From NCBI RefSeq assembly GCF_015191005.1, contig NZ_CP040442.1:186001-250000 (forward strand): DNA of 64,000 nucleotides. Reading direction: 5' to 3'. Position 1 is the stretch's first letter; the number at the start of each line of letters is the position of its first letter. Of this stretch, positions 17,719 to 27,107 are shown piece by piece. Both the position numbers and the translations under genes were made by a program. This stretch comes from Kaistella flava (ex Peng et al. 2021). GTDB lineage: Bacteria; Bacteroidota; Bacteroidia; Flavobacteriales; Weeksellaceae. The notes beneath the pieces were generated by a model. It was not told the origin of the DNA. It was given only the letters and a program-made list of their open reading frames with translations, and ran no database searches.

Positions 17719-18048
17719 TTATCCTCTTAATTTATTAAAAATACTAATGTCTACCGATTTTGTATTTCTGTACAACATGGCGATAATTGCTAAACCTACA
17801 GCAACTTCTGCCGCGGCAACTACCATGATAAAGAAAACCAGAATCTGCCCGTTTCCGTCACCTTTATAAGATGAAAAAGCAGCGAGCAAAAGGTTTACAG
17901 AATTCAGCATCAACTCTACACATCCTAAAATGATGATGGCATTTTTGCGGATTAAAACCCCCATTACGCCGAGGCAGAACAAAACAGAACTCAGAATAAT
18001 AAAATATTCTAATGGTACTGCCTGTATAAATGTATTTACTTCTCCCAT
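17719..18048 (-). CDS. nuoK: NADH-quinone oxidoreductase subunit K
   Basis: A protein of 109 residues from ATG at 18048 (MGEVNTFIQAVPLEYF), with three membrane helices. Two buried glutamates are present, E45 (LGCVELMLNSVNLLL) and E81 (VVAAAEVAVGLAI), both conserved in NuoK for proton transfer. An earlier TTG at 18072 is open but would overlap nuoJ; the ATG lies 4 bases after the nuoJ stop. Confidence 0.95.
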   Translation of the reverse strand: MGEVNTFIQAVPLEYFIILSSVLFCLGVMGVLIRKNAIIILGCVELMLNSVNLLLAAFSSYKGDGNGQILVFFIMVVAAAEVAVGLAIIAMLYRNTKSVDISIFNKLRG

Positions 18049-18052
18049 AATT

Positions 18053-18547
18053 CTATAAATCTTTTTTACCAATTAATACTGCACCTACAATTCCGGCAAG
18101 AATAAGGATTGAAGCCAGTTCAAACGGTAAAACATATTCGTTAAACAATAATCTACCAAGGTTTTTAGTTAAACCAATAGATGAATCGACATCACCTGCA
18201 TATGTTTTTTGGTTTAATCCTTTGAAGGCTCCTAAAATTCCTACCAATAATAATCCTGCGGAAAATACTCCGATGAATTTTGGAAGGTTTTTCTTTCTAC
18301 TTTCATCTTCTTTATTCAGGTTCAGCATCATTAAGATATAAAGGAACAATACCATGATTGCACCAGCATAAACGATAATTTGTACAATTCCTAAGAACTG
18401 CGCATTCAATAAAATATAAAGAGCTGCAATCGAAAAGAAGGTAACAATCAATGACAAAATAGAGTAGAGTGCATTTTTTGCAAAAACAAAATAAAATCCA
18501 CTTACTAACGCTAAAAATGCCACGAAGAAAAATATGATTTGTTCCAT
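18053..18547 (-). CDS. nuoJ: NADH-quinone oxidoreductase subunit J
   Basis: The 164-residue protein has five hydrophobic segments, including the third-helix motif IVQIIVYAGAIMVLFLYILMM that contains the pi-bulge in NuoJ. It sits in the membrane arm next to NuoK, NuoA and NuoH and helps couple quinone reduction to pumping. It lies 1 base after nuoI. Confidence 0.95.
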   Translation of the reverse strand: MEQIIFFFVAFLALVSGFYFVFAKNALYSILSLIVTFFSIAALYILLNAQFLGIVQIIVYAGAIMVLFLYILMMLNLNKEDESRKKNLPKFIGVFSAGLLLVGILGAFKGLNQKTYAGDVDSSIGLTKNLGRLLFNEYVLPFELASILILAGIVGAVLIGKKDL

Positions 18548-18548
18548 A

Positions 18549-19097
18549 CTATTTTACTGATTTTTTTTGCAATTCACTTTGACGCTCTGTAATATCAATT
18601 CTTTCATTGATCTTTTCCACCAATCTGTCTTTGCCATAAACGAAACTTCCACGGTTTGTTCCTACATCAACCAAACGGTCTGTTAAGTAAATCGCTGATT
18701 TCGGGCAAGCCTCTTCACAAAGACCACAGAAAATACATCGCAGCATATTGATTTCATAAACCGATGCGTATTTTTCTTCACGATATAAATGTTTTTCGTC
18801 TTTGGTACGTTCAGCCCCCGTCATTGTAATTGCTTCTGCAGGACATGTTACTGCACAAAGTCCACAAGCTGTACATCGTTCTCTGCCTTCTTCGTCACGC
18901 TTCAAGACATGAAGTCCACGCCATACTTTCGCCCGTGGTTTTATTTGTTCCGGGTAAGACCAAACTTTTCCTTTCGGACCTGCTATTGCGTGCTTTAAAG
19001 TTATTGCCATTCCCTTGAAAATCTCAGGAAGGTATAATTTTTCCATAAAAGTCATCTCTTTATTTGAGACTACTTTTGATCTGTTTGTCAGTTTCAT
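18549..19097 (-). CDS. nuoI: NADH-quinone oxidoreductase subunit I, 2x[4Fe-4S] protein
   Basis: Two ferredoxin motifs bind clusters N6a and N6b: CTACGLCAVTCP and CIFCGLCEEACP. The protein passes electrons to NuoB. ATG at 19097 (MKLTNRSKVV) is preferred over an in-frame GTG at 19118; either keeps the whole domain. The N-terminal amphipathic stretch (FKGMAITLKHAI) is the usual membrane-surface helix. Gene order after nuoH is standard. Confidence 0.95.
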   Translation of the reverse strand: MKLTNRSKVVSNKEMTFMEKLYLPEIFKGMAITLKHAIAGPKGKVWSYPEQIKPRAKVWRGLHVLKRDEEGRERCTACGLCAVTCPAEAITMTGAERTKDEKHLYREEKYASVYEINMLRCIFCGLCEEACPKSAIYLTDRLVDVGTNRGSFVYGKDRLVEKINERIDITERQSELQKKSVK

Positions 19098-19150
19098 ATT
19101 GATGGGTTTTAGCTCCACTTTTCAGTGTTGCATTAAAACTTCTATTTTTA

Positions 19151-20212
19151 TTAATGTGCGAAGAAAACAATTACGGCTGCCGTAATTACTAAATTCACTA
19201 ATGCTAATGGGATTAGTTTTTTCCAACCTAAATGCATTAATTGGTCATATCTAAATCTCGGGATCGTCCAGCGGATCCACATAAAGATTAAAATTCCAAT
19301 TATCGTTTTTCCTAAAATCGCAACAATACTTAATGTTCCTGCAATATTTTCTCCCCAATTTTCTGCAACCCAATTAATTCCAGGATAATTAAATCCACCG
19401 AAAAATAAAGTAGCAATTAAAGCATTAGAAATAAACATATTCACATATTCACCAAACATATATTGTCCAAAGTTCATTGAAGAGTATTCAGTCATAAAAC
19501 CATTCACCAACTCAGATTCACACTCAGGTAAATCAAAAGGTGCACGACCAGTTTCTGCCATTGCAGCAATAAAAAAGATAAGAAATGCGAGAGGTTGATA
19601 AAATATATTCCAGTTCATACCATCAGCTGGAATGAAACCCCATATTTTTCCGACTCCCTGTGAAGAGGTGATATGATGTAGATCTAAACTTCCTGACATT
19701 AAAATAATAGAAAGAAGAGAAAGACCCATCGCCAATTCATAAGAAATCATTTGAGATGAAGCACGAATTGCTCCAATCAAAGAGTACTTATTATTAGAAG
19801 CCCAGCCACCAATCATCATTCCATAAACCCCGATAGAAACCATTGCTATCAGATACAAAACTCCAACATCAATATTGGCAACCTGGATATCAAAAGAATT
19901 TCCACCGATGTTTAACGATTTTCCCCAAGGAATAACCGCTCCGGTAATCAGGGAAATAAACATGGTTATCGCGGGTCCGATATAGAATAAAAATCGATCA
20001 GCTCCCTGTGGTACAAATCCTTCTTTGAAGAACAATTTCCCACCATCAGCTAACGGTTGCAAAATCCCGAAAGGACCAGCTCTGTTAGGACCAATTCTGT
20101 CCTGAAGAATCGCAGCTACTTTTCTTTCGCCCCACGTTGAGTAGGCGGCAACACCTAATGATACTGCGAAAAGTACAACAACTAATATTATTTTAAAAGT
20201 AATTAACTCCAT
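19151..20212 (-). CDS. nuoH: NADH-quinone oxidoreductase subunit H
   Basis: The 353-residue membrane protein has about eight helices, with ILQDRIGPNRAGPFGILQPL and ETGRAPFDLPECESELVNGF, the loops that line the quinone chamber in complex I. The Glu/Asp-rich second loop is a hallmark. It lies 2 bases after the nuoG stop. Confidence 0.97.
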   Translation of the reverse strand: MELITFKIILVVVLFAVSLGVAAYSTWGERKVAAILQDRIGPNRAGPFGILQPLADGGKLFFKEGFVPQGADRFLFYIGPAITMFISLITGAVIPWGKSLNIGGNSFDIQVANIDVGVLYLIAMVSIGVYGMMIGGWASNNKYSLIGAIRASSQMISYELAMGLSLLSIILMSGSLDLHHITSSQGVGKIWGFIPADGMNWNIFYQPLAFLIFFIAAMAETGRAPFDLPECESELVNGFMTEYSSMNFGQYMFGEYVNMFISNALIATLFFGGFNYPGINWVAENWGENIAGTLSIVAILGKTIIGILIFMWIRWTIPRFRYDQLMHLGWKKLIPLALVNLVITAAVIVFFAH

Positions 20213-20214
20213 AA

Positions 20215-21213
20215 TTATTTCACGTCTTTATCGCTTAGTTCTTTGGCATCTGGATTATCCAAAAGACTAATCATATTTTTAGGTTTTTCGTAATGGTTCA
20301 AAGAGATTACCGAATGGCGATCGATATGACGTGGTCCTTCGATAGTCCAAAATTTCAAATCCTTTTTATGGAATCTGCACTCGTCACAAATCCAGTCCTG
20401 AACTTCATCGTATTGATCTTTTCTACCAGTTACTCTGATCACTTCTTCGCCTTTCATCCAAACGACAGCTTTACCTGCACATTTAGAACATTCGCAAGTT
20501 CCGTTCATCGGTTTTGTAAACCAAACTCTGCTTGCAAATCTAGCCGTTCTATCTGTTAAAGCACCAACTGGGCAAACATCGATTACGTTTCCGATGAAGT
20601 CACTCGTTAAAGCTTTATTTAAATTGGTTGAAATCTCTGCGTGATCACCTCTGAATAAAATACCGTGTTCTCTTTCTTTAGTCAATTGATTAGCCACCAA
20701 AACACATCTTGCGCACAAGATGCAACGGTTCATATTCAATTTAATATTAGGACCAATATCTTCCGGTTCAAAAGTTCTTCTTTCGAATTCTGTTCTTGTT
20801 TTTTCTAAACCGTGCTCGTAACTTAAATCCTGTAAATGACATTCTCCAGCTTGATCGCAAATTGGGCAATCTAGCGGGTGATTAATTAATAAGAATTCGG
20901 TTACCGCATTTCTAGCTTCCTGTGTTTTTTCAGACTGAAGATTTTTTACTTCCATTCCGTCCATTACGCTTGTTCTACAACTTGCCACTAATTTAGGCAT
21001 CGGTCGTGTATCAGCGTCAGAACCTTTAGAAACTTCTACCAAACAAGTTCTACATCTACCGCCACTTGATTCCAGCGGTTTGTAATAACACATTGCGGGT
21101 GGTACAGATTTACCGCCGATTTGTCTCGCTGCTTCTAAAATAGAAGTACCAGGCAAAACTTCGGTAGTTTGTCCGTCTATGGTTATTTTGAATTTTTTAA
21201 TTTCTTCGCTCAT
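20215..21213 (-). CDS. nuoG: NADH-quinone oxidoreductase subunit G, short form without molybdopterin-like domain
   Basis: Using ATG at 21213 the protein has 332 residues; a TTG at 21228 is also open. Cluster ligands are visible: N1b C42, C54, C57, C79; N5 H112, C116, C119, C125; N4 C164, C167, C170, C214. A further Cys-rich part (C240, C242, C245, C276, C279) follows. The large C-terminal molybdopterin-like domain of E. coli NuoG is absent. The frame ends cleanly 2 bases before nuoH, so this is a compact form rather than a broken gene, as I recall for flavobacteria. It carries electrons from NuoE/F toward NuoI. Confidence 0.9.
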   Translation of the reverse strand: MSEEIKKFKITIDGQTTEVLPGTSILEAARQIGGKSVPPAMCYYKPLESSGGRCRTCLVEVSKGSDADTRPMPKLVASCRTSVMDGMEVKNLQSEKTQEARNAVTEFLLINHPLDCPICDQAGECHLQDLSYEHGLEKTRTEFERRTFEPEDIGPNIKLNMNRCILCARCVLVANQLTKEREHGILFRGDHAEISTNLNKALTSDFIGNVIDVCPVGALTDRTARFASRVWFTKPMNGTCECSKCAGKAVVWMKGEEVIRVTGRKDQYDEVQDWICDECRFHKKDLKFWTIEGPRHIDRHSVISLNHYEKPKNMISLLDNPDAKELSDKDVK

Positions 21214-21239
21214 TATAGATGAATTCAAAAATGAATTTA

Positions 21240-22064
21240 TTATTTTTTCGTATTAAAGGTGTAACCTATTCCGGCGAGGACTTGCCCAAAGACAAAATCC
21301 TGACTCGCTTTATCCGGTTTATTGTTTAAAGTAGTTTTGATGTCCCACATATTGATGTATCCAGCTTTTGCTTCAACTCTCACCATCCAGTGATTCCAGA
21401 AAACTAAGTTAAGACTTGTTCTTGCATCTGTCCCAATACCGGCAACATGAAATCTATCACTTCTTTCGTTTCCGAAAAGTTTCACATTACTTTTCGGAAA
21501 CATCACGCCAACTCCAGCTCCATAAGACCAAACCAAATCAACATTCTTTTTGTTAATAAGATTTTTATATTTCTCAAGACCTATGTTTTCATAATTAAGT
21601 CCATCGGTATGTTCAAAAGTAAGAAATTGTGAGTCAGCTAAATTAACTTGTCCATTGTTGACCATTGCAGCATATTTTGGGTCTGAAATAGTTCCTGAAA
21701 AATTAACTGTTTGGTTTTGATCCATCACATATTTCATGTGGTCAATTCCTAAAACTAAAGCTAAATCATCTTTTATAAAATATCCTGCTCTAAAATTATA
21801 TTGTGTTACCGTAAACCAAGCTGGGTCAAAATAAACAATTCCAAAAGACGTGGGTCTGTCGTGTGCCACAACATTATTTAATTGAAAATTATACCCATTT
21901 CCTTTAAAGTGAATATCTGAGTTGCTAAAGGCTCCTCTGTTCCAACCATAAAAAACAAACATTTGTCCTTTTTTTGATAATGGTTCTTTTTTAGGTGCTG
22001 CGTCTTGACCAAAGCCAAAACCAAATCCTAAAAACAGTGCTGATAAAACTATTACTTTCTTCAT
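21240..22064 (-). CDS. predicted outer-membrane beta-barrel protein inside the nuo operon
   Basis: The 274-residue protein has a signal peptide (MKKVIVLSALFLGFGFGFGQ) followed by alternating aromatic and polar strands (FYGWNRGAFSNSDIHFKG, GYTFNTKK at the end), typical of small beta-barrels. I do not recognise a precise family. It sits between nuoF (48 bases upstream) and nuoG (26 bases downstream) in the same direction, so it is almost certainly on the complex I transcript although it is not a complex I subunit. Its role is unknown. Confidence 0.75.
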   Translation of the reverse strand: MKKVIVLSALFLGFGFGFGQDAAPKKEPLSKKGQMFVFYGWNRGAFSNSDIHFKGNGYNFQLNNVVAHDRPTSFGIVYFDPAWFTVTQYNFRAGYFIKDDLALVLGIDHMKYVMDQNQTVNFSGTISDPKYAAMVNNGQVNLADSQFLTFEHTDGLNYENIGLEKYKNLINKKNVDLVWSYGAGVGVMFPKSNVKLFGNERSDRFHVAGIGTDARTSLNLVFWNHWMVRVEAKAGYINMWDIKTTLNNKPDKASQDFVFGQVLAGIGYTFNTKK

Positions 22065-22111
22065 TTCTAAAAGAGCATGAGCTCTTTATTTCTTCTATAT
22101 AAAACTTCTTT

Positions 22112-23467
22112 TTACTCTGCTTTTGCAGGAACCGGAATTGGATCAGCATAATGAGCTAAACCATAATTTCTTGTCTGAGATTCCGGATTATCAATATACC
22201 ATTCGAACTCATCACGGAAATGACGAATTGCTGCAGCAACTGGCCAAGCGGCAGCGTCACCAAGCGGACAAATTGTATTTCCTTCGATTTTTCTTTGAAC
22301 ATCCCACAGCAAATCAATATCTGCCATCGTTCCCTTTCCACTGTAGATTTTTTCTAAAATCATACGCATCCAAGGTGTTCCTTCTCTACAAGGGGTACAT
22401 TGTCCACAACTTTCGTGAGCGTAGAATCTTGAGAGCGTTAAAGTATGTTTAACTACAGACTGATCTTCATCTAAAACGATAAATCCTCCTGAACCCATCA
22501 TTGTTCCGGTAGCAAAACCACCATCAGCAAGGGATTCATAATTCATTATTCTTGGTTCACCATTGATGGTTTTTAATAATAAATTAGCGGGAACAATCGG
22601 TACAGAACTACCACCTGGAATACAGGCTTTTAATTTTTTACCGTTTGGAATACCACCACAATATTCATCAGAATAAATGAATTCTTCTACGGAAATGGTC
22701 ATGTCGATTTCGTAAACACCTGGTTTGTTGATGTTACCACACGCAGAAATTAATTTCGTACCTGTTGAACGGCCAACTCCAATCTTAGCGTATTCTGCTC
22801 CAGTAATATTAATAATTGGAACAACTGCGGCAATTGTTTCTACGTTATTTACAACGGTCGGGCATTCCCAAAGTCCTTTAACAGCAGGGAAGGGTGGTTT
22901 CAAACGAGGGTTTCCTCTTTTACCTTCCAGAGATTCTAAAAGGGCAGTTTCTTCACCACAGATATAGGCACCAGCACCACGATGAACATAAATTTCTAAA
23001 TCGAAACCTGTTCCTAAAATATTTTTTCCTAAAAATCCAGCGGCTTTGGCTTCTTCAATTGCTTTTTCCAAAATATCTGGAATCCAGGCAAATTCTCCAC
23101 GAATATAAATATATCCTGTATGAGCTCCCAAAGCGAAAGCAGAAATAATCATTCCTTCGATTAAAAGATGGGGAATATGTTCCATCAAATACCGGTCTTT
23201 GAAAGTTCCGGGTTCAGATTCATCAGCATTCACCACCAAATATCTTGGTACGCCTTCTGGTTTTGCCAAAAAACTCCATTTCATTCCGGTAGGGAAACCT
23301 GCTCCACCACGACCTCTCAGTCCAGAAGTTTTTACTTCTTCGGTGATTTCGTCGGGAATCATTTTGAAAGCTTTTTCCGCAGCATCGTAGCCACCTTGTT
23401 TTCGGTAAACTTCGAAGGTCCGGATTCCTTCTATATGCGCGTCTTTAAGTAAAAGTTTTTTACTCAT
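22112..23467 (-). CDS. nuoF: NADH-quinone oxidoreductase subunit F, NADH/FMN/[4Fe-4S]
   Basis: The 451-residue protein has the NADH-binding glycine-rich loop RGRGGAGFPTGMKW (51-64) and the FMN region VNADESEPGTFKDR. The N3 cluster ligands are C354, C357, C360 (ESCGQCTPC) and C400 (NTICPLGD). It oxidises NADH at the tip of the peripheral arm together with NuoE, whose gene is 12 bases upstream. Confidence 0.97.
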   Translation of the reverse strand: MSKKLLLKDAHIEGIRTFEVYRKQGGYDAAEKAFKMIPDEITEEVKTSGLRGRGGAGFPTGMKWSFLAKPEGVPRYLVVNADESEPGTFKDRYLMEHIPHLLIEGMIISAFALGAHTGYIYIRGEFAWIPDILEKAIEEAKAAGFLGKNILGTGFDLEIYVHRGAGAYICGEETALLESLEGKRGNPRLKPPFPAVKGLWECPTVVNNVETIAAVVPIINITGAEYAKIGVGRSTGTKLISACGNINKPGVYEIDMTISVEEFIYSDEYCGGIPNGKKLKACIPGGSSVPIVPANLLLKTINGEPRIMNYESLADGGFATGTMMGSGGFIVLDEDQSVVKHTLTLSRFYAHESCGQCTPCREGTPWMRMILEKIYSGKGTMADIDLLWDVQRKIEGNTICPLGDAAAWPVAAAIRHFRDEFEWYIDNPESQTRNYGLAHYADPIPVPAKAE

Positions 23468-23479
23468 TATTCTTATAAA

Positions 23480-23989
23480 TTAATCCAAAGCAAGCGTTCC
23501 CTGTCTGCAAAGCTCAAGGATTTCGTTTACTTTTTCTTTTGTTAAATGTTCATGATAAAATTTCCCGAGTTGCATCATCGGAGCATAGCCACAAGCGCCA
23601 AGACATTCTACCGTTTTCAAAGTAAATAATCCATCGGCAGAAGTTTCGCCAGCATTGATATTCAAGGTTTCTTTGATATATTGAATGATTTCATCGCTAC
23701 CATTCAGCATACAAGGTCCTGTTTGGCAAACTTCTAAAACGTATTTTCCAACAGGTTTCATGTTGAACATACTGTAGAAAGTCGCTACTTCATAAACCTC
23801 AATTGGTTTAATTTCCAGCAGCTCAGCTACATAATCCATTACTGGAACTTGTAACCATCCACCAAATTCTTTTTGTGCCAAATGAAGCACTGGAATCAGT
23901 GCTGATTTTTTTCTTTCGACCGGATATCTTGCGGTAATTTTATGAACCTGAGCTAATGTTTCAGGTGTAAAAGCAATCGTTTCGCTCAT
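23480..23989 (-). CDS. nuoE: NADH-quinone oxidoreductase subunit E, [2Fe-2S]
   Basis: The 169-residue thioredoxin-like ferredoxin has ligands C88, C93 (CQTGPC), C129 and C133 (CLGAC) for cluster N1a. It pairs with NuoF in the NADH dehydrogenase module. It follows nuoD by 71 bases and precedes nuoF by 12. Confidence 0.96.
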   Translation of the reverse strand: MSETIAFTPETLAQVHKITARYPVERKKSALIPVLHLAQKEFGGWLQVPVMDYVAELLEIKPIEVYEVATFYSMFNMKPVGKYVLEVCQTGPCMLNGSDEIIQYIKETLNINAGETSADGLFTLKTVECLGACGYAPMMQLGKFYHEHLTKEKVNEILELCRQGTLALD

Positions 23990-24060
23990 TTTATTTTTTT
24001 CTAAAATGTACAGTGTATGATGACAATGTACTCTCTAATTTATAATTCTATAACATTTGA

Positions 24061-25284
24061 CTAAGCGTCAAGTTCACCTGCAATTACGTTCATACTACAT
24101 AAAGTAACAATTGCATCGGAAATCAAACCACCCTGAATCATCTCTGGATATGCTTGATAATAAATAAAGCAAGGTCTTCTAAAGTGAAGACGATAAGGAG
24201 TTCTTCCTCCGTCGCTTACCAAATAGAATCCTAACTCACCATTTCCACCTTCAACACAGTTATAAACTTCTCCTTTCGGAACTTCAGTTTCTGCCATCAC
24301 GATTTTGAAGTGATAAATCAAAGCTTCCATCTTCGTGTAAACATCTGCTTTTTCCGGCAGATAGAAATCTGGTAGATCAGCATGAAAAGGTCCTTCAGGT
24401 AAATTAGTATAGGCTTGCTCGATAATTTTTAAACTTTCCCAAACTTCCTGCTGACGAACCATAAATCGGTCATAAGTATCTCCGGAAGTTCCTACTGGAA
24501 TTATGAAATCAAAATCTTCATAAGAGCAATATGGATCAGCAACTCTTACATCATAATCTACGCCTGTTGCCCGTAAATTAGGACCAGTGAATCCATAACT
24601 TAAAGCTCTTTCCGCAGAAATAGGTCCAGCTCCAATAGTTCTGTCCATGAATATTTTGTTTCTTTCATTCAAAACACAGAAATCTTTCCATACAATAGGG
24701 AACTTTTTCAACCAAGTTTGTAGAAGTTCATGAAATTTCGGACTAAAGTCTCTTTCGAAACCTCCGATTCTTCCCATGTTAGTTGTTAATCTCGCTCCAC
24801 ATACTTCTTCATACATTTCGTAGATTCTCTCTCTTTCCTGAAAAAGATAAGTTAATCCTGTAATCGCACCAGCATCCATCGCAATAACTCCATTACAAAT
24901 CAAGTGATCTGAAATTCTTGCCAACTCCATCATAATCACACGCATATAATCTACACGTTTTGGAATTTCGCAACCTAAAAGTTTTTCAACAGTTAAATGC
25001 CATCCGATATTATTAATAGGAGACGAACAATAATTCATTCGGTCCGTTAAAGTTGTAATCTGAGTAAAGTTTCTTCTTTCAGAAATTTTTTCAAAAGCAC
25101 GGTGAATGTATCCAACGGTTTGTTCAGCATGCAAAATTCTTTCTCCATCCATTGTTAGGACGTTCTGAAAAATTCCGTGGGTCGCCGGGTGAGTTGGACC
25201 AAGATTTAAGGTATATAATTGACCGTCAATTTGTTCCTTAGAATCGTGTTGGTTAAGTATATTTGAGAGTGCGTTGTCTTTCAT
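24061..25284 (-). CDS. nuoD: NADH-quinone oxidoreductase subunit D
   Basis: The 407-residue 49-kDa-type subunit lines the quinone site: LGPTHPATHGIFQNVLTMDG near the N-terminus carries the quinone-site histidines. GGNGELGFYLVSDGG and the C-terminal VTLCSMNVIAGELD are family signatures. It is separate from nuoC, unlike the E. coli fusion. Confidence 0.96.
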   Translation of the reverse strand: MKDNALSNILNQHDSKEQIDGQLYTLNLGPTHPATHGIFQNVLTMDGERILHAEQTVGYIHRAFEKISERRNFTQITTLTDRMNYCSSPINNIGWHLTVEKLLGCEIPKRVDYMRVIMMELARISDHLICNGVIAMDAGAITGLTYLFQERERIYEMYEEVCGARLTTNMGRIGGFERDFSPKFHELLQTWLKKFPIVWKDFCVLNERNKIFMDRTIGAGPISAERALSYGFTGPNLRATGVDYDVRVADPYCSYEDFDFIIPVGTSGDTYDRFMVRQQEVWESLKIIEQAYTNLPEGPFHADLPDFYLPEKADVYTKMEALIYHFKIVMAETEVPKGEVYNCVEGGNGELGFYLVSDGGRTPYRLHFRRPCFIYYQAYPEMIQGGLISDAIVTLCSMNVIAGELDA

Positions 25285-25325
25285 AATTTTTTGACTTTAA
25301 GTAAAAAGGGTTTCCTTTCAACTAA

Positions 25326-25820
25326 TTATCTTCCGAACATTTTATCGTCTTTGTCGGTTCTGGTACCATCTTCCAAACGATATTCTTTTAACATAGGGTG
25401 ATAACCTAAATCTTCCATATTCAGGATTACTCTTAAATCAGGATGTCCTTTAAATTTAATTCCGTAGAAATCAAAAGTTTCTCTTTCCATCCAGTTAGCA
25501 CCAGCATAAAGGTCAGTCATAGAATCTACTTCTGCAGTTTCTCTGGTCATAAAAGTTTTCAAACGAATTCTGAAATTAGTCATCATATTATGAAGATGAT
25601 AAATCACACCGATTTCTTTTTCTGGGGTGTCAGGATAGTGAATTCCGCAGATATCAGTTAGAAAATTGATTTGAAGAGAAGAATCCTTTAAGTGATGAAT
25701 CACCTTTTTGATATCTTCTTTCTTTATTTCTAAAGTTAAGAAATCGTAAGGTGTCTCATGCGAAATTACGGATTCGGGAAACTCTCTGGTAATTGCTTCT
25801 AAAACAAATTCGTTCGTCAT
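25326..25820 (-). CDS. nuoC: NADH-quinone oxidoreductase subunit C
   Basis: The 164-residue 30-kDa-type subunit contains WMERETFDFYGIKFKGHPDL (131-150) and the C-terminal GYHPMLKEYRLED. It helps assemble the NuoB/D/I connecting module. It is a standalone gene 5 bases after nuoB. Confidence 0.95.
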   Translation of the reverse strand: MTNEFVLEAITREFPESVISHETPYDFLTLEIKKEDIKKVIHHLKDSSLQINFLTDICGIHYPDTPEKEIGVIYHLHNMMTNFRIRLKTFMTRETAEVDSMTDLYAGANWMERETFDFYGIKFKGHPDLRVILNMEDLGYHPMLKEYRLEDGTRTDKDDKMFGR

Positions 25821-25825
25821 TTCTA

Positions 25826-26383
25826 TTAATCTATATCGTAAGATGCTAATAATTGTTGGTATTCGGGAAGATCTCTTCTGCGGATGCTTTCGCCTTCACA
25901 AAGTGCTTGTACCTGCATTACTCCTTCGATAATTTGTTCAGGTCTTGGCGGGCAACCTGGAACATATACATCAACAGGAATAATTCTGTCAATCCCTTGT
26001 AACACCGAATATGAATCGAAAATACCACCACTTGATGCACAGGCACCAACAGCGATTACCCATTTTGGCTCTGCCATTTGGGTGTATACTTGTTTTAAAA
26101 CAGGACCTAATTTTTTTGAAATGGTTCCACAAACCATTAACATATCAGCTTGCCTTGGTGAGAAAGAGTTTCTTTCCATACCAAATCTTGAGGCGTCGAA
26201 AGTTGGATTAAGGGTTGCCATGAATTCAATTCCACAGCATGAAGTAGCAAAAGGTAACGGCCAAAGTGAGAACTTTCTTGCCATACCAATCACACTGCTG
26301 AGTTTGGTGGCGAAAAATCCTTCTCCTTCAAAACCTTCTGGAGCTTCCGCATCCATTCTTATTACTGGTTTATTATCAGACAT
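25826..26383 (-). CDS. nuoB: NADH-quinone oxidoreductase subunit B, cluster N2
   Basis: The 185-residue protein has N2 ligands C49 and C50 (ATSCCGIEFMA), C115 (VGACASSGG) and C144 (VPGCPPRPE). N2 is the last cluster before quinone. The N-terminal extension is short. ATG at 26383; nuoC follows directly. Confidence 0.97.
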   Translation of the reverse strand: MSDNKPVIRMDAEAPEGFEGEGFFATKLSSVIGMARKFSLWPLPFATSCCGIEFMATLNPTFDASRFGMERNSFSPRQADMLMVCGTISKKLGPVLKQVYTQMAEPKWVIAVGACASSGGIFDSYSVLQGIDRIIPVDVYVPGCPPRPEQIIEGVMQVQALCEGESIRRRDLPEYQQLLASYDID

Positions 26384-26423
26384 TTTAATTTTCTTAAAGT
26401 TACTAAAGATTCAAATTTACAGA

Positions 26424-26795
26424 CTATTTATCCCAATCTAATGCACCGCGTTTCCATACGTAGATGAACGCGATAAAAAATATAGAGATAAACGTAAGTA
26501 CTGCGAAGAAACCTTCAACACCGAATTCACGGATGTTGACCGCGTACGGATAAAAGAAGACAATCTCGATATCGAACAGTACGAAGAGTACTGCAGTTAG
26601 AAAATATTTAACAGAAAACGGTGTTCTTGCATTTCCTTCTACTTCAACACCACATTCAAAACTTTCATTTTTTTTGATAGACGTTGATTTTTGTCTCGGT
26701 CCTAAAAAATGAGTTCCTAAAATGGAGAGTAAAACGAAACCTGCACTAACCGCAATCTGTATAATAATCGGGATATAATTTTCGGGAAGATTCAT
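26424..26795 (-). CDS. nuoA: NADH-quinone oxidoreductase subunit A, first nuo gene
   Basis: The 123-residue protein has three membrane helices and the loop FECGVEVEGNARTPFSVKYF, whose cysteine lies in the switch loop near the quinone site. FFYPYAV and the acidic FDIEIVFFYP are family features. It is the first gene of the operon, so the nuo promoter should lie in 26796-26911; I see no confident -33/-7 pair there. Confidence 0.95.
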   Translation of the reverse strand: MNLPENYIPIIIQIAVSAGFVLLSILGTHFLGPRQKSTSIKKNESFECGVEVEGNARTPFSVKYFLTAVLFVLFDIEIVFFYPYAVNIREFGVEGFFAVLTFISIFFIAFIYVWKRGALDWDK

Positions 26796-26911
26796 CTTAA
26801 CATTATTTTCTTAATGATGCAAATTTAAGGAATTATGTAGTATAGAAAAAATTATAGCTCCTAAATATCATTACAAGCAATGAAAAATTTAAAGTATGGA
26901 AAGCATAATAC

Positions 26912-27100
26912 CTATTTTTTATCCGTGCTTTTAATTCTTTTGAGAAGCAAGTAGGCCATATAGGTAATGTACAGAAATAGAAAACTGGCAAATAGAATGT
27001 TAATGATTTCATTCAATCGGTCATCTTTCACTTGAAAAAACTGGTTATACGCTATGAATGCGATAATCATCGCCATGTAAATATAGAGTTGCTTTTTCAT
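26912..27100 (-). CDS. small two-helix membrane protein, unknown function
   Basis: The 62-residue protein has two predicted membrane helices (about 3-21 and 31-53) and a basic C-terminus (RIKSTDKK). The start ATG at 27100 lies 7 bases after the GNAT-like gene, so it is probably co-transcribed with it. No family is recognised. Confidence 0.65.
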   Translation of the reverse strand: MKKQLYIYMAMIIAFIAYNQFFQVKDDRLNEIINILFASFLFLYITYMAYLLLKRIKSTDKK

Positions 27101-27107
27101 TTTTATC

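Noticed and set aside
20215..21213. NuoG as a truncated pseudogene
   Set aside because: All cluster ligands are present, the stop is next to nuoH, and no leftover of the missing domain follows.
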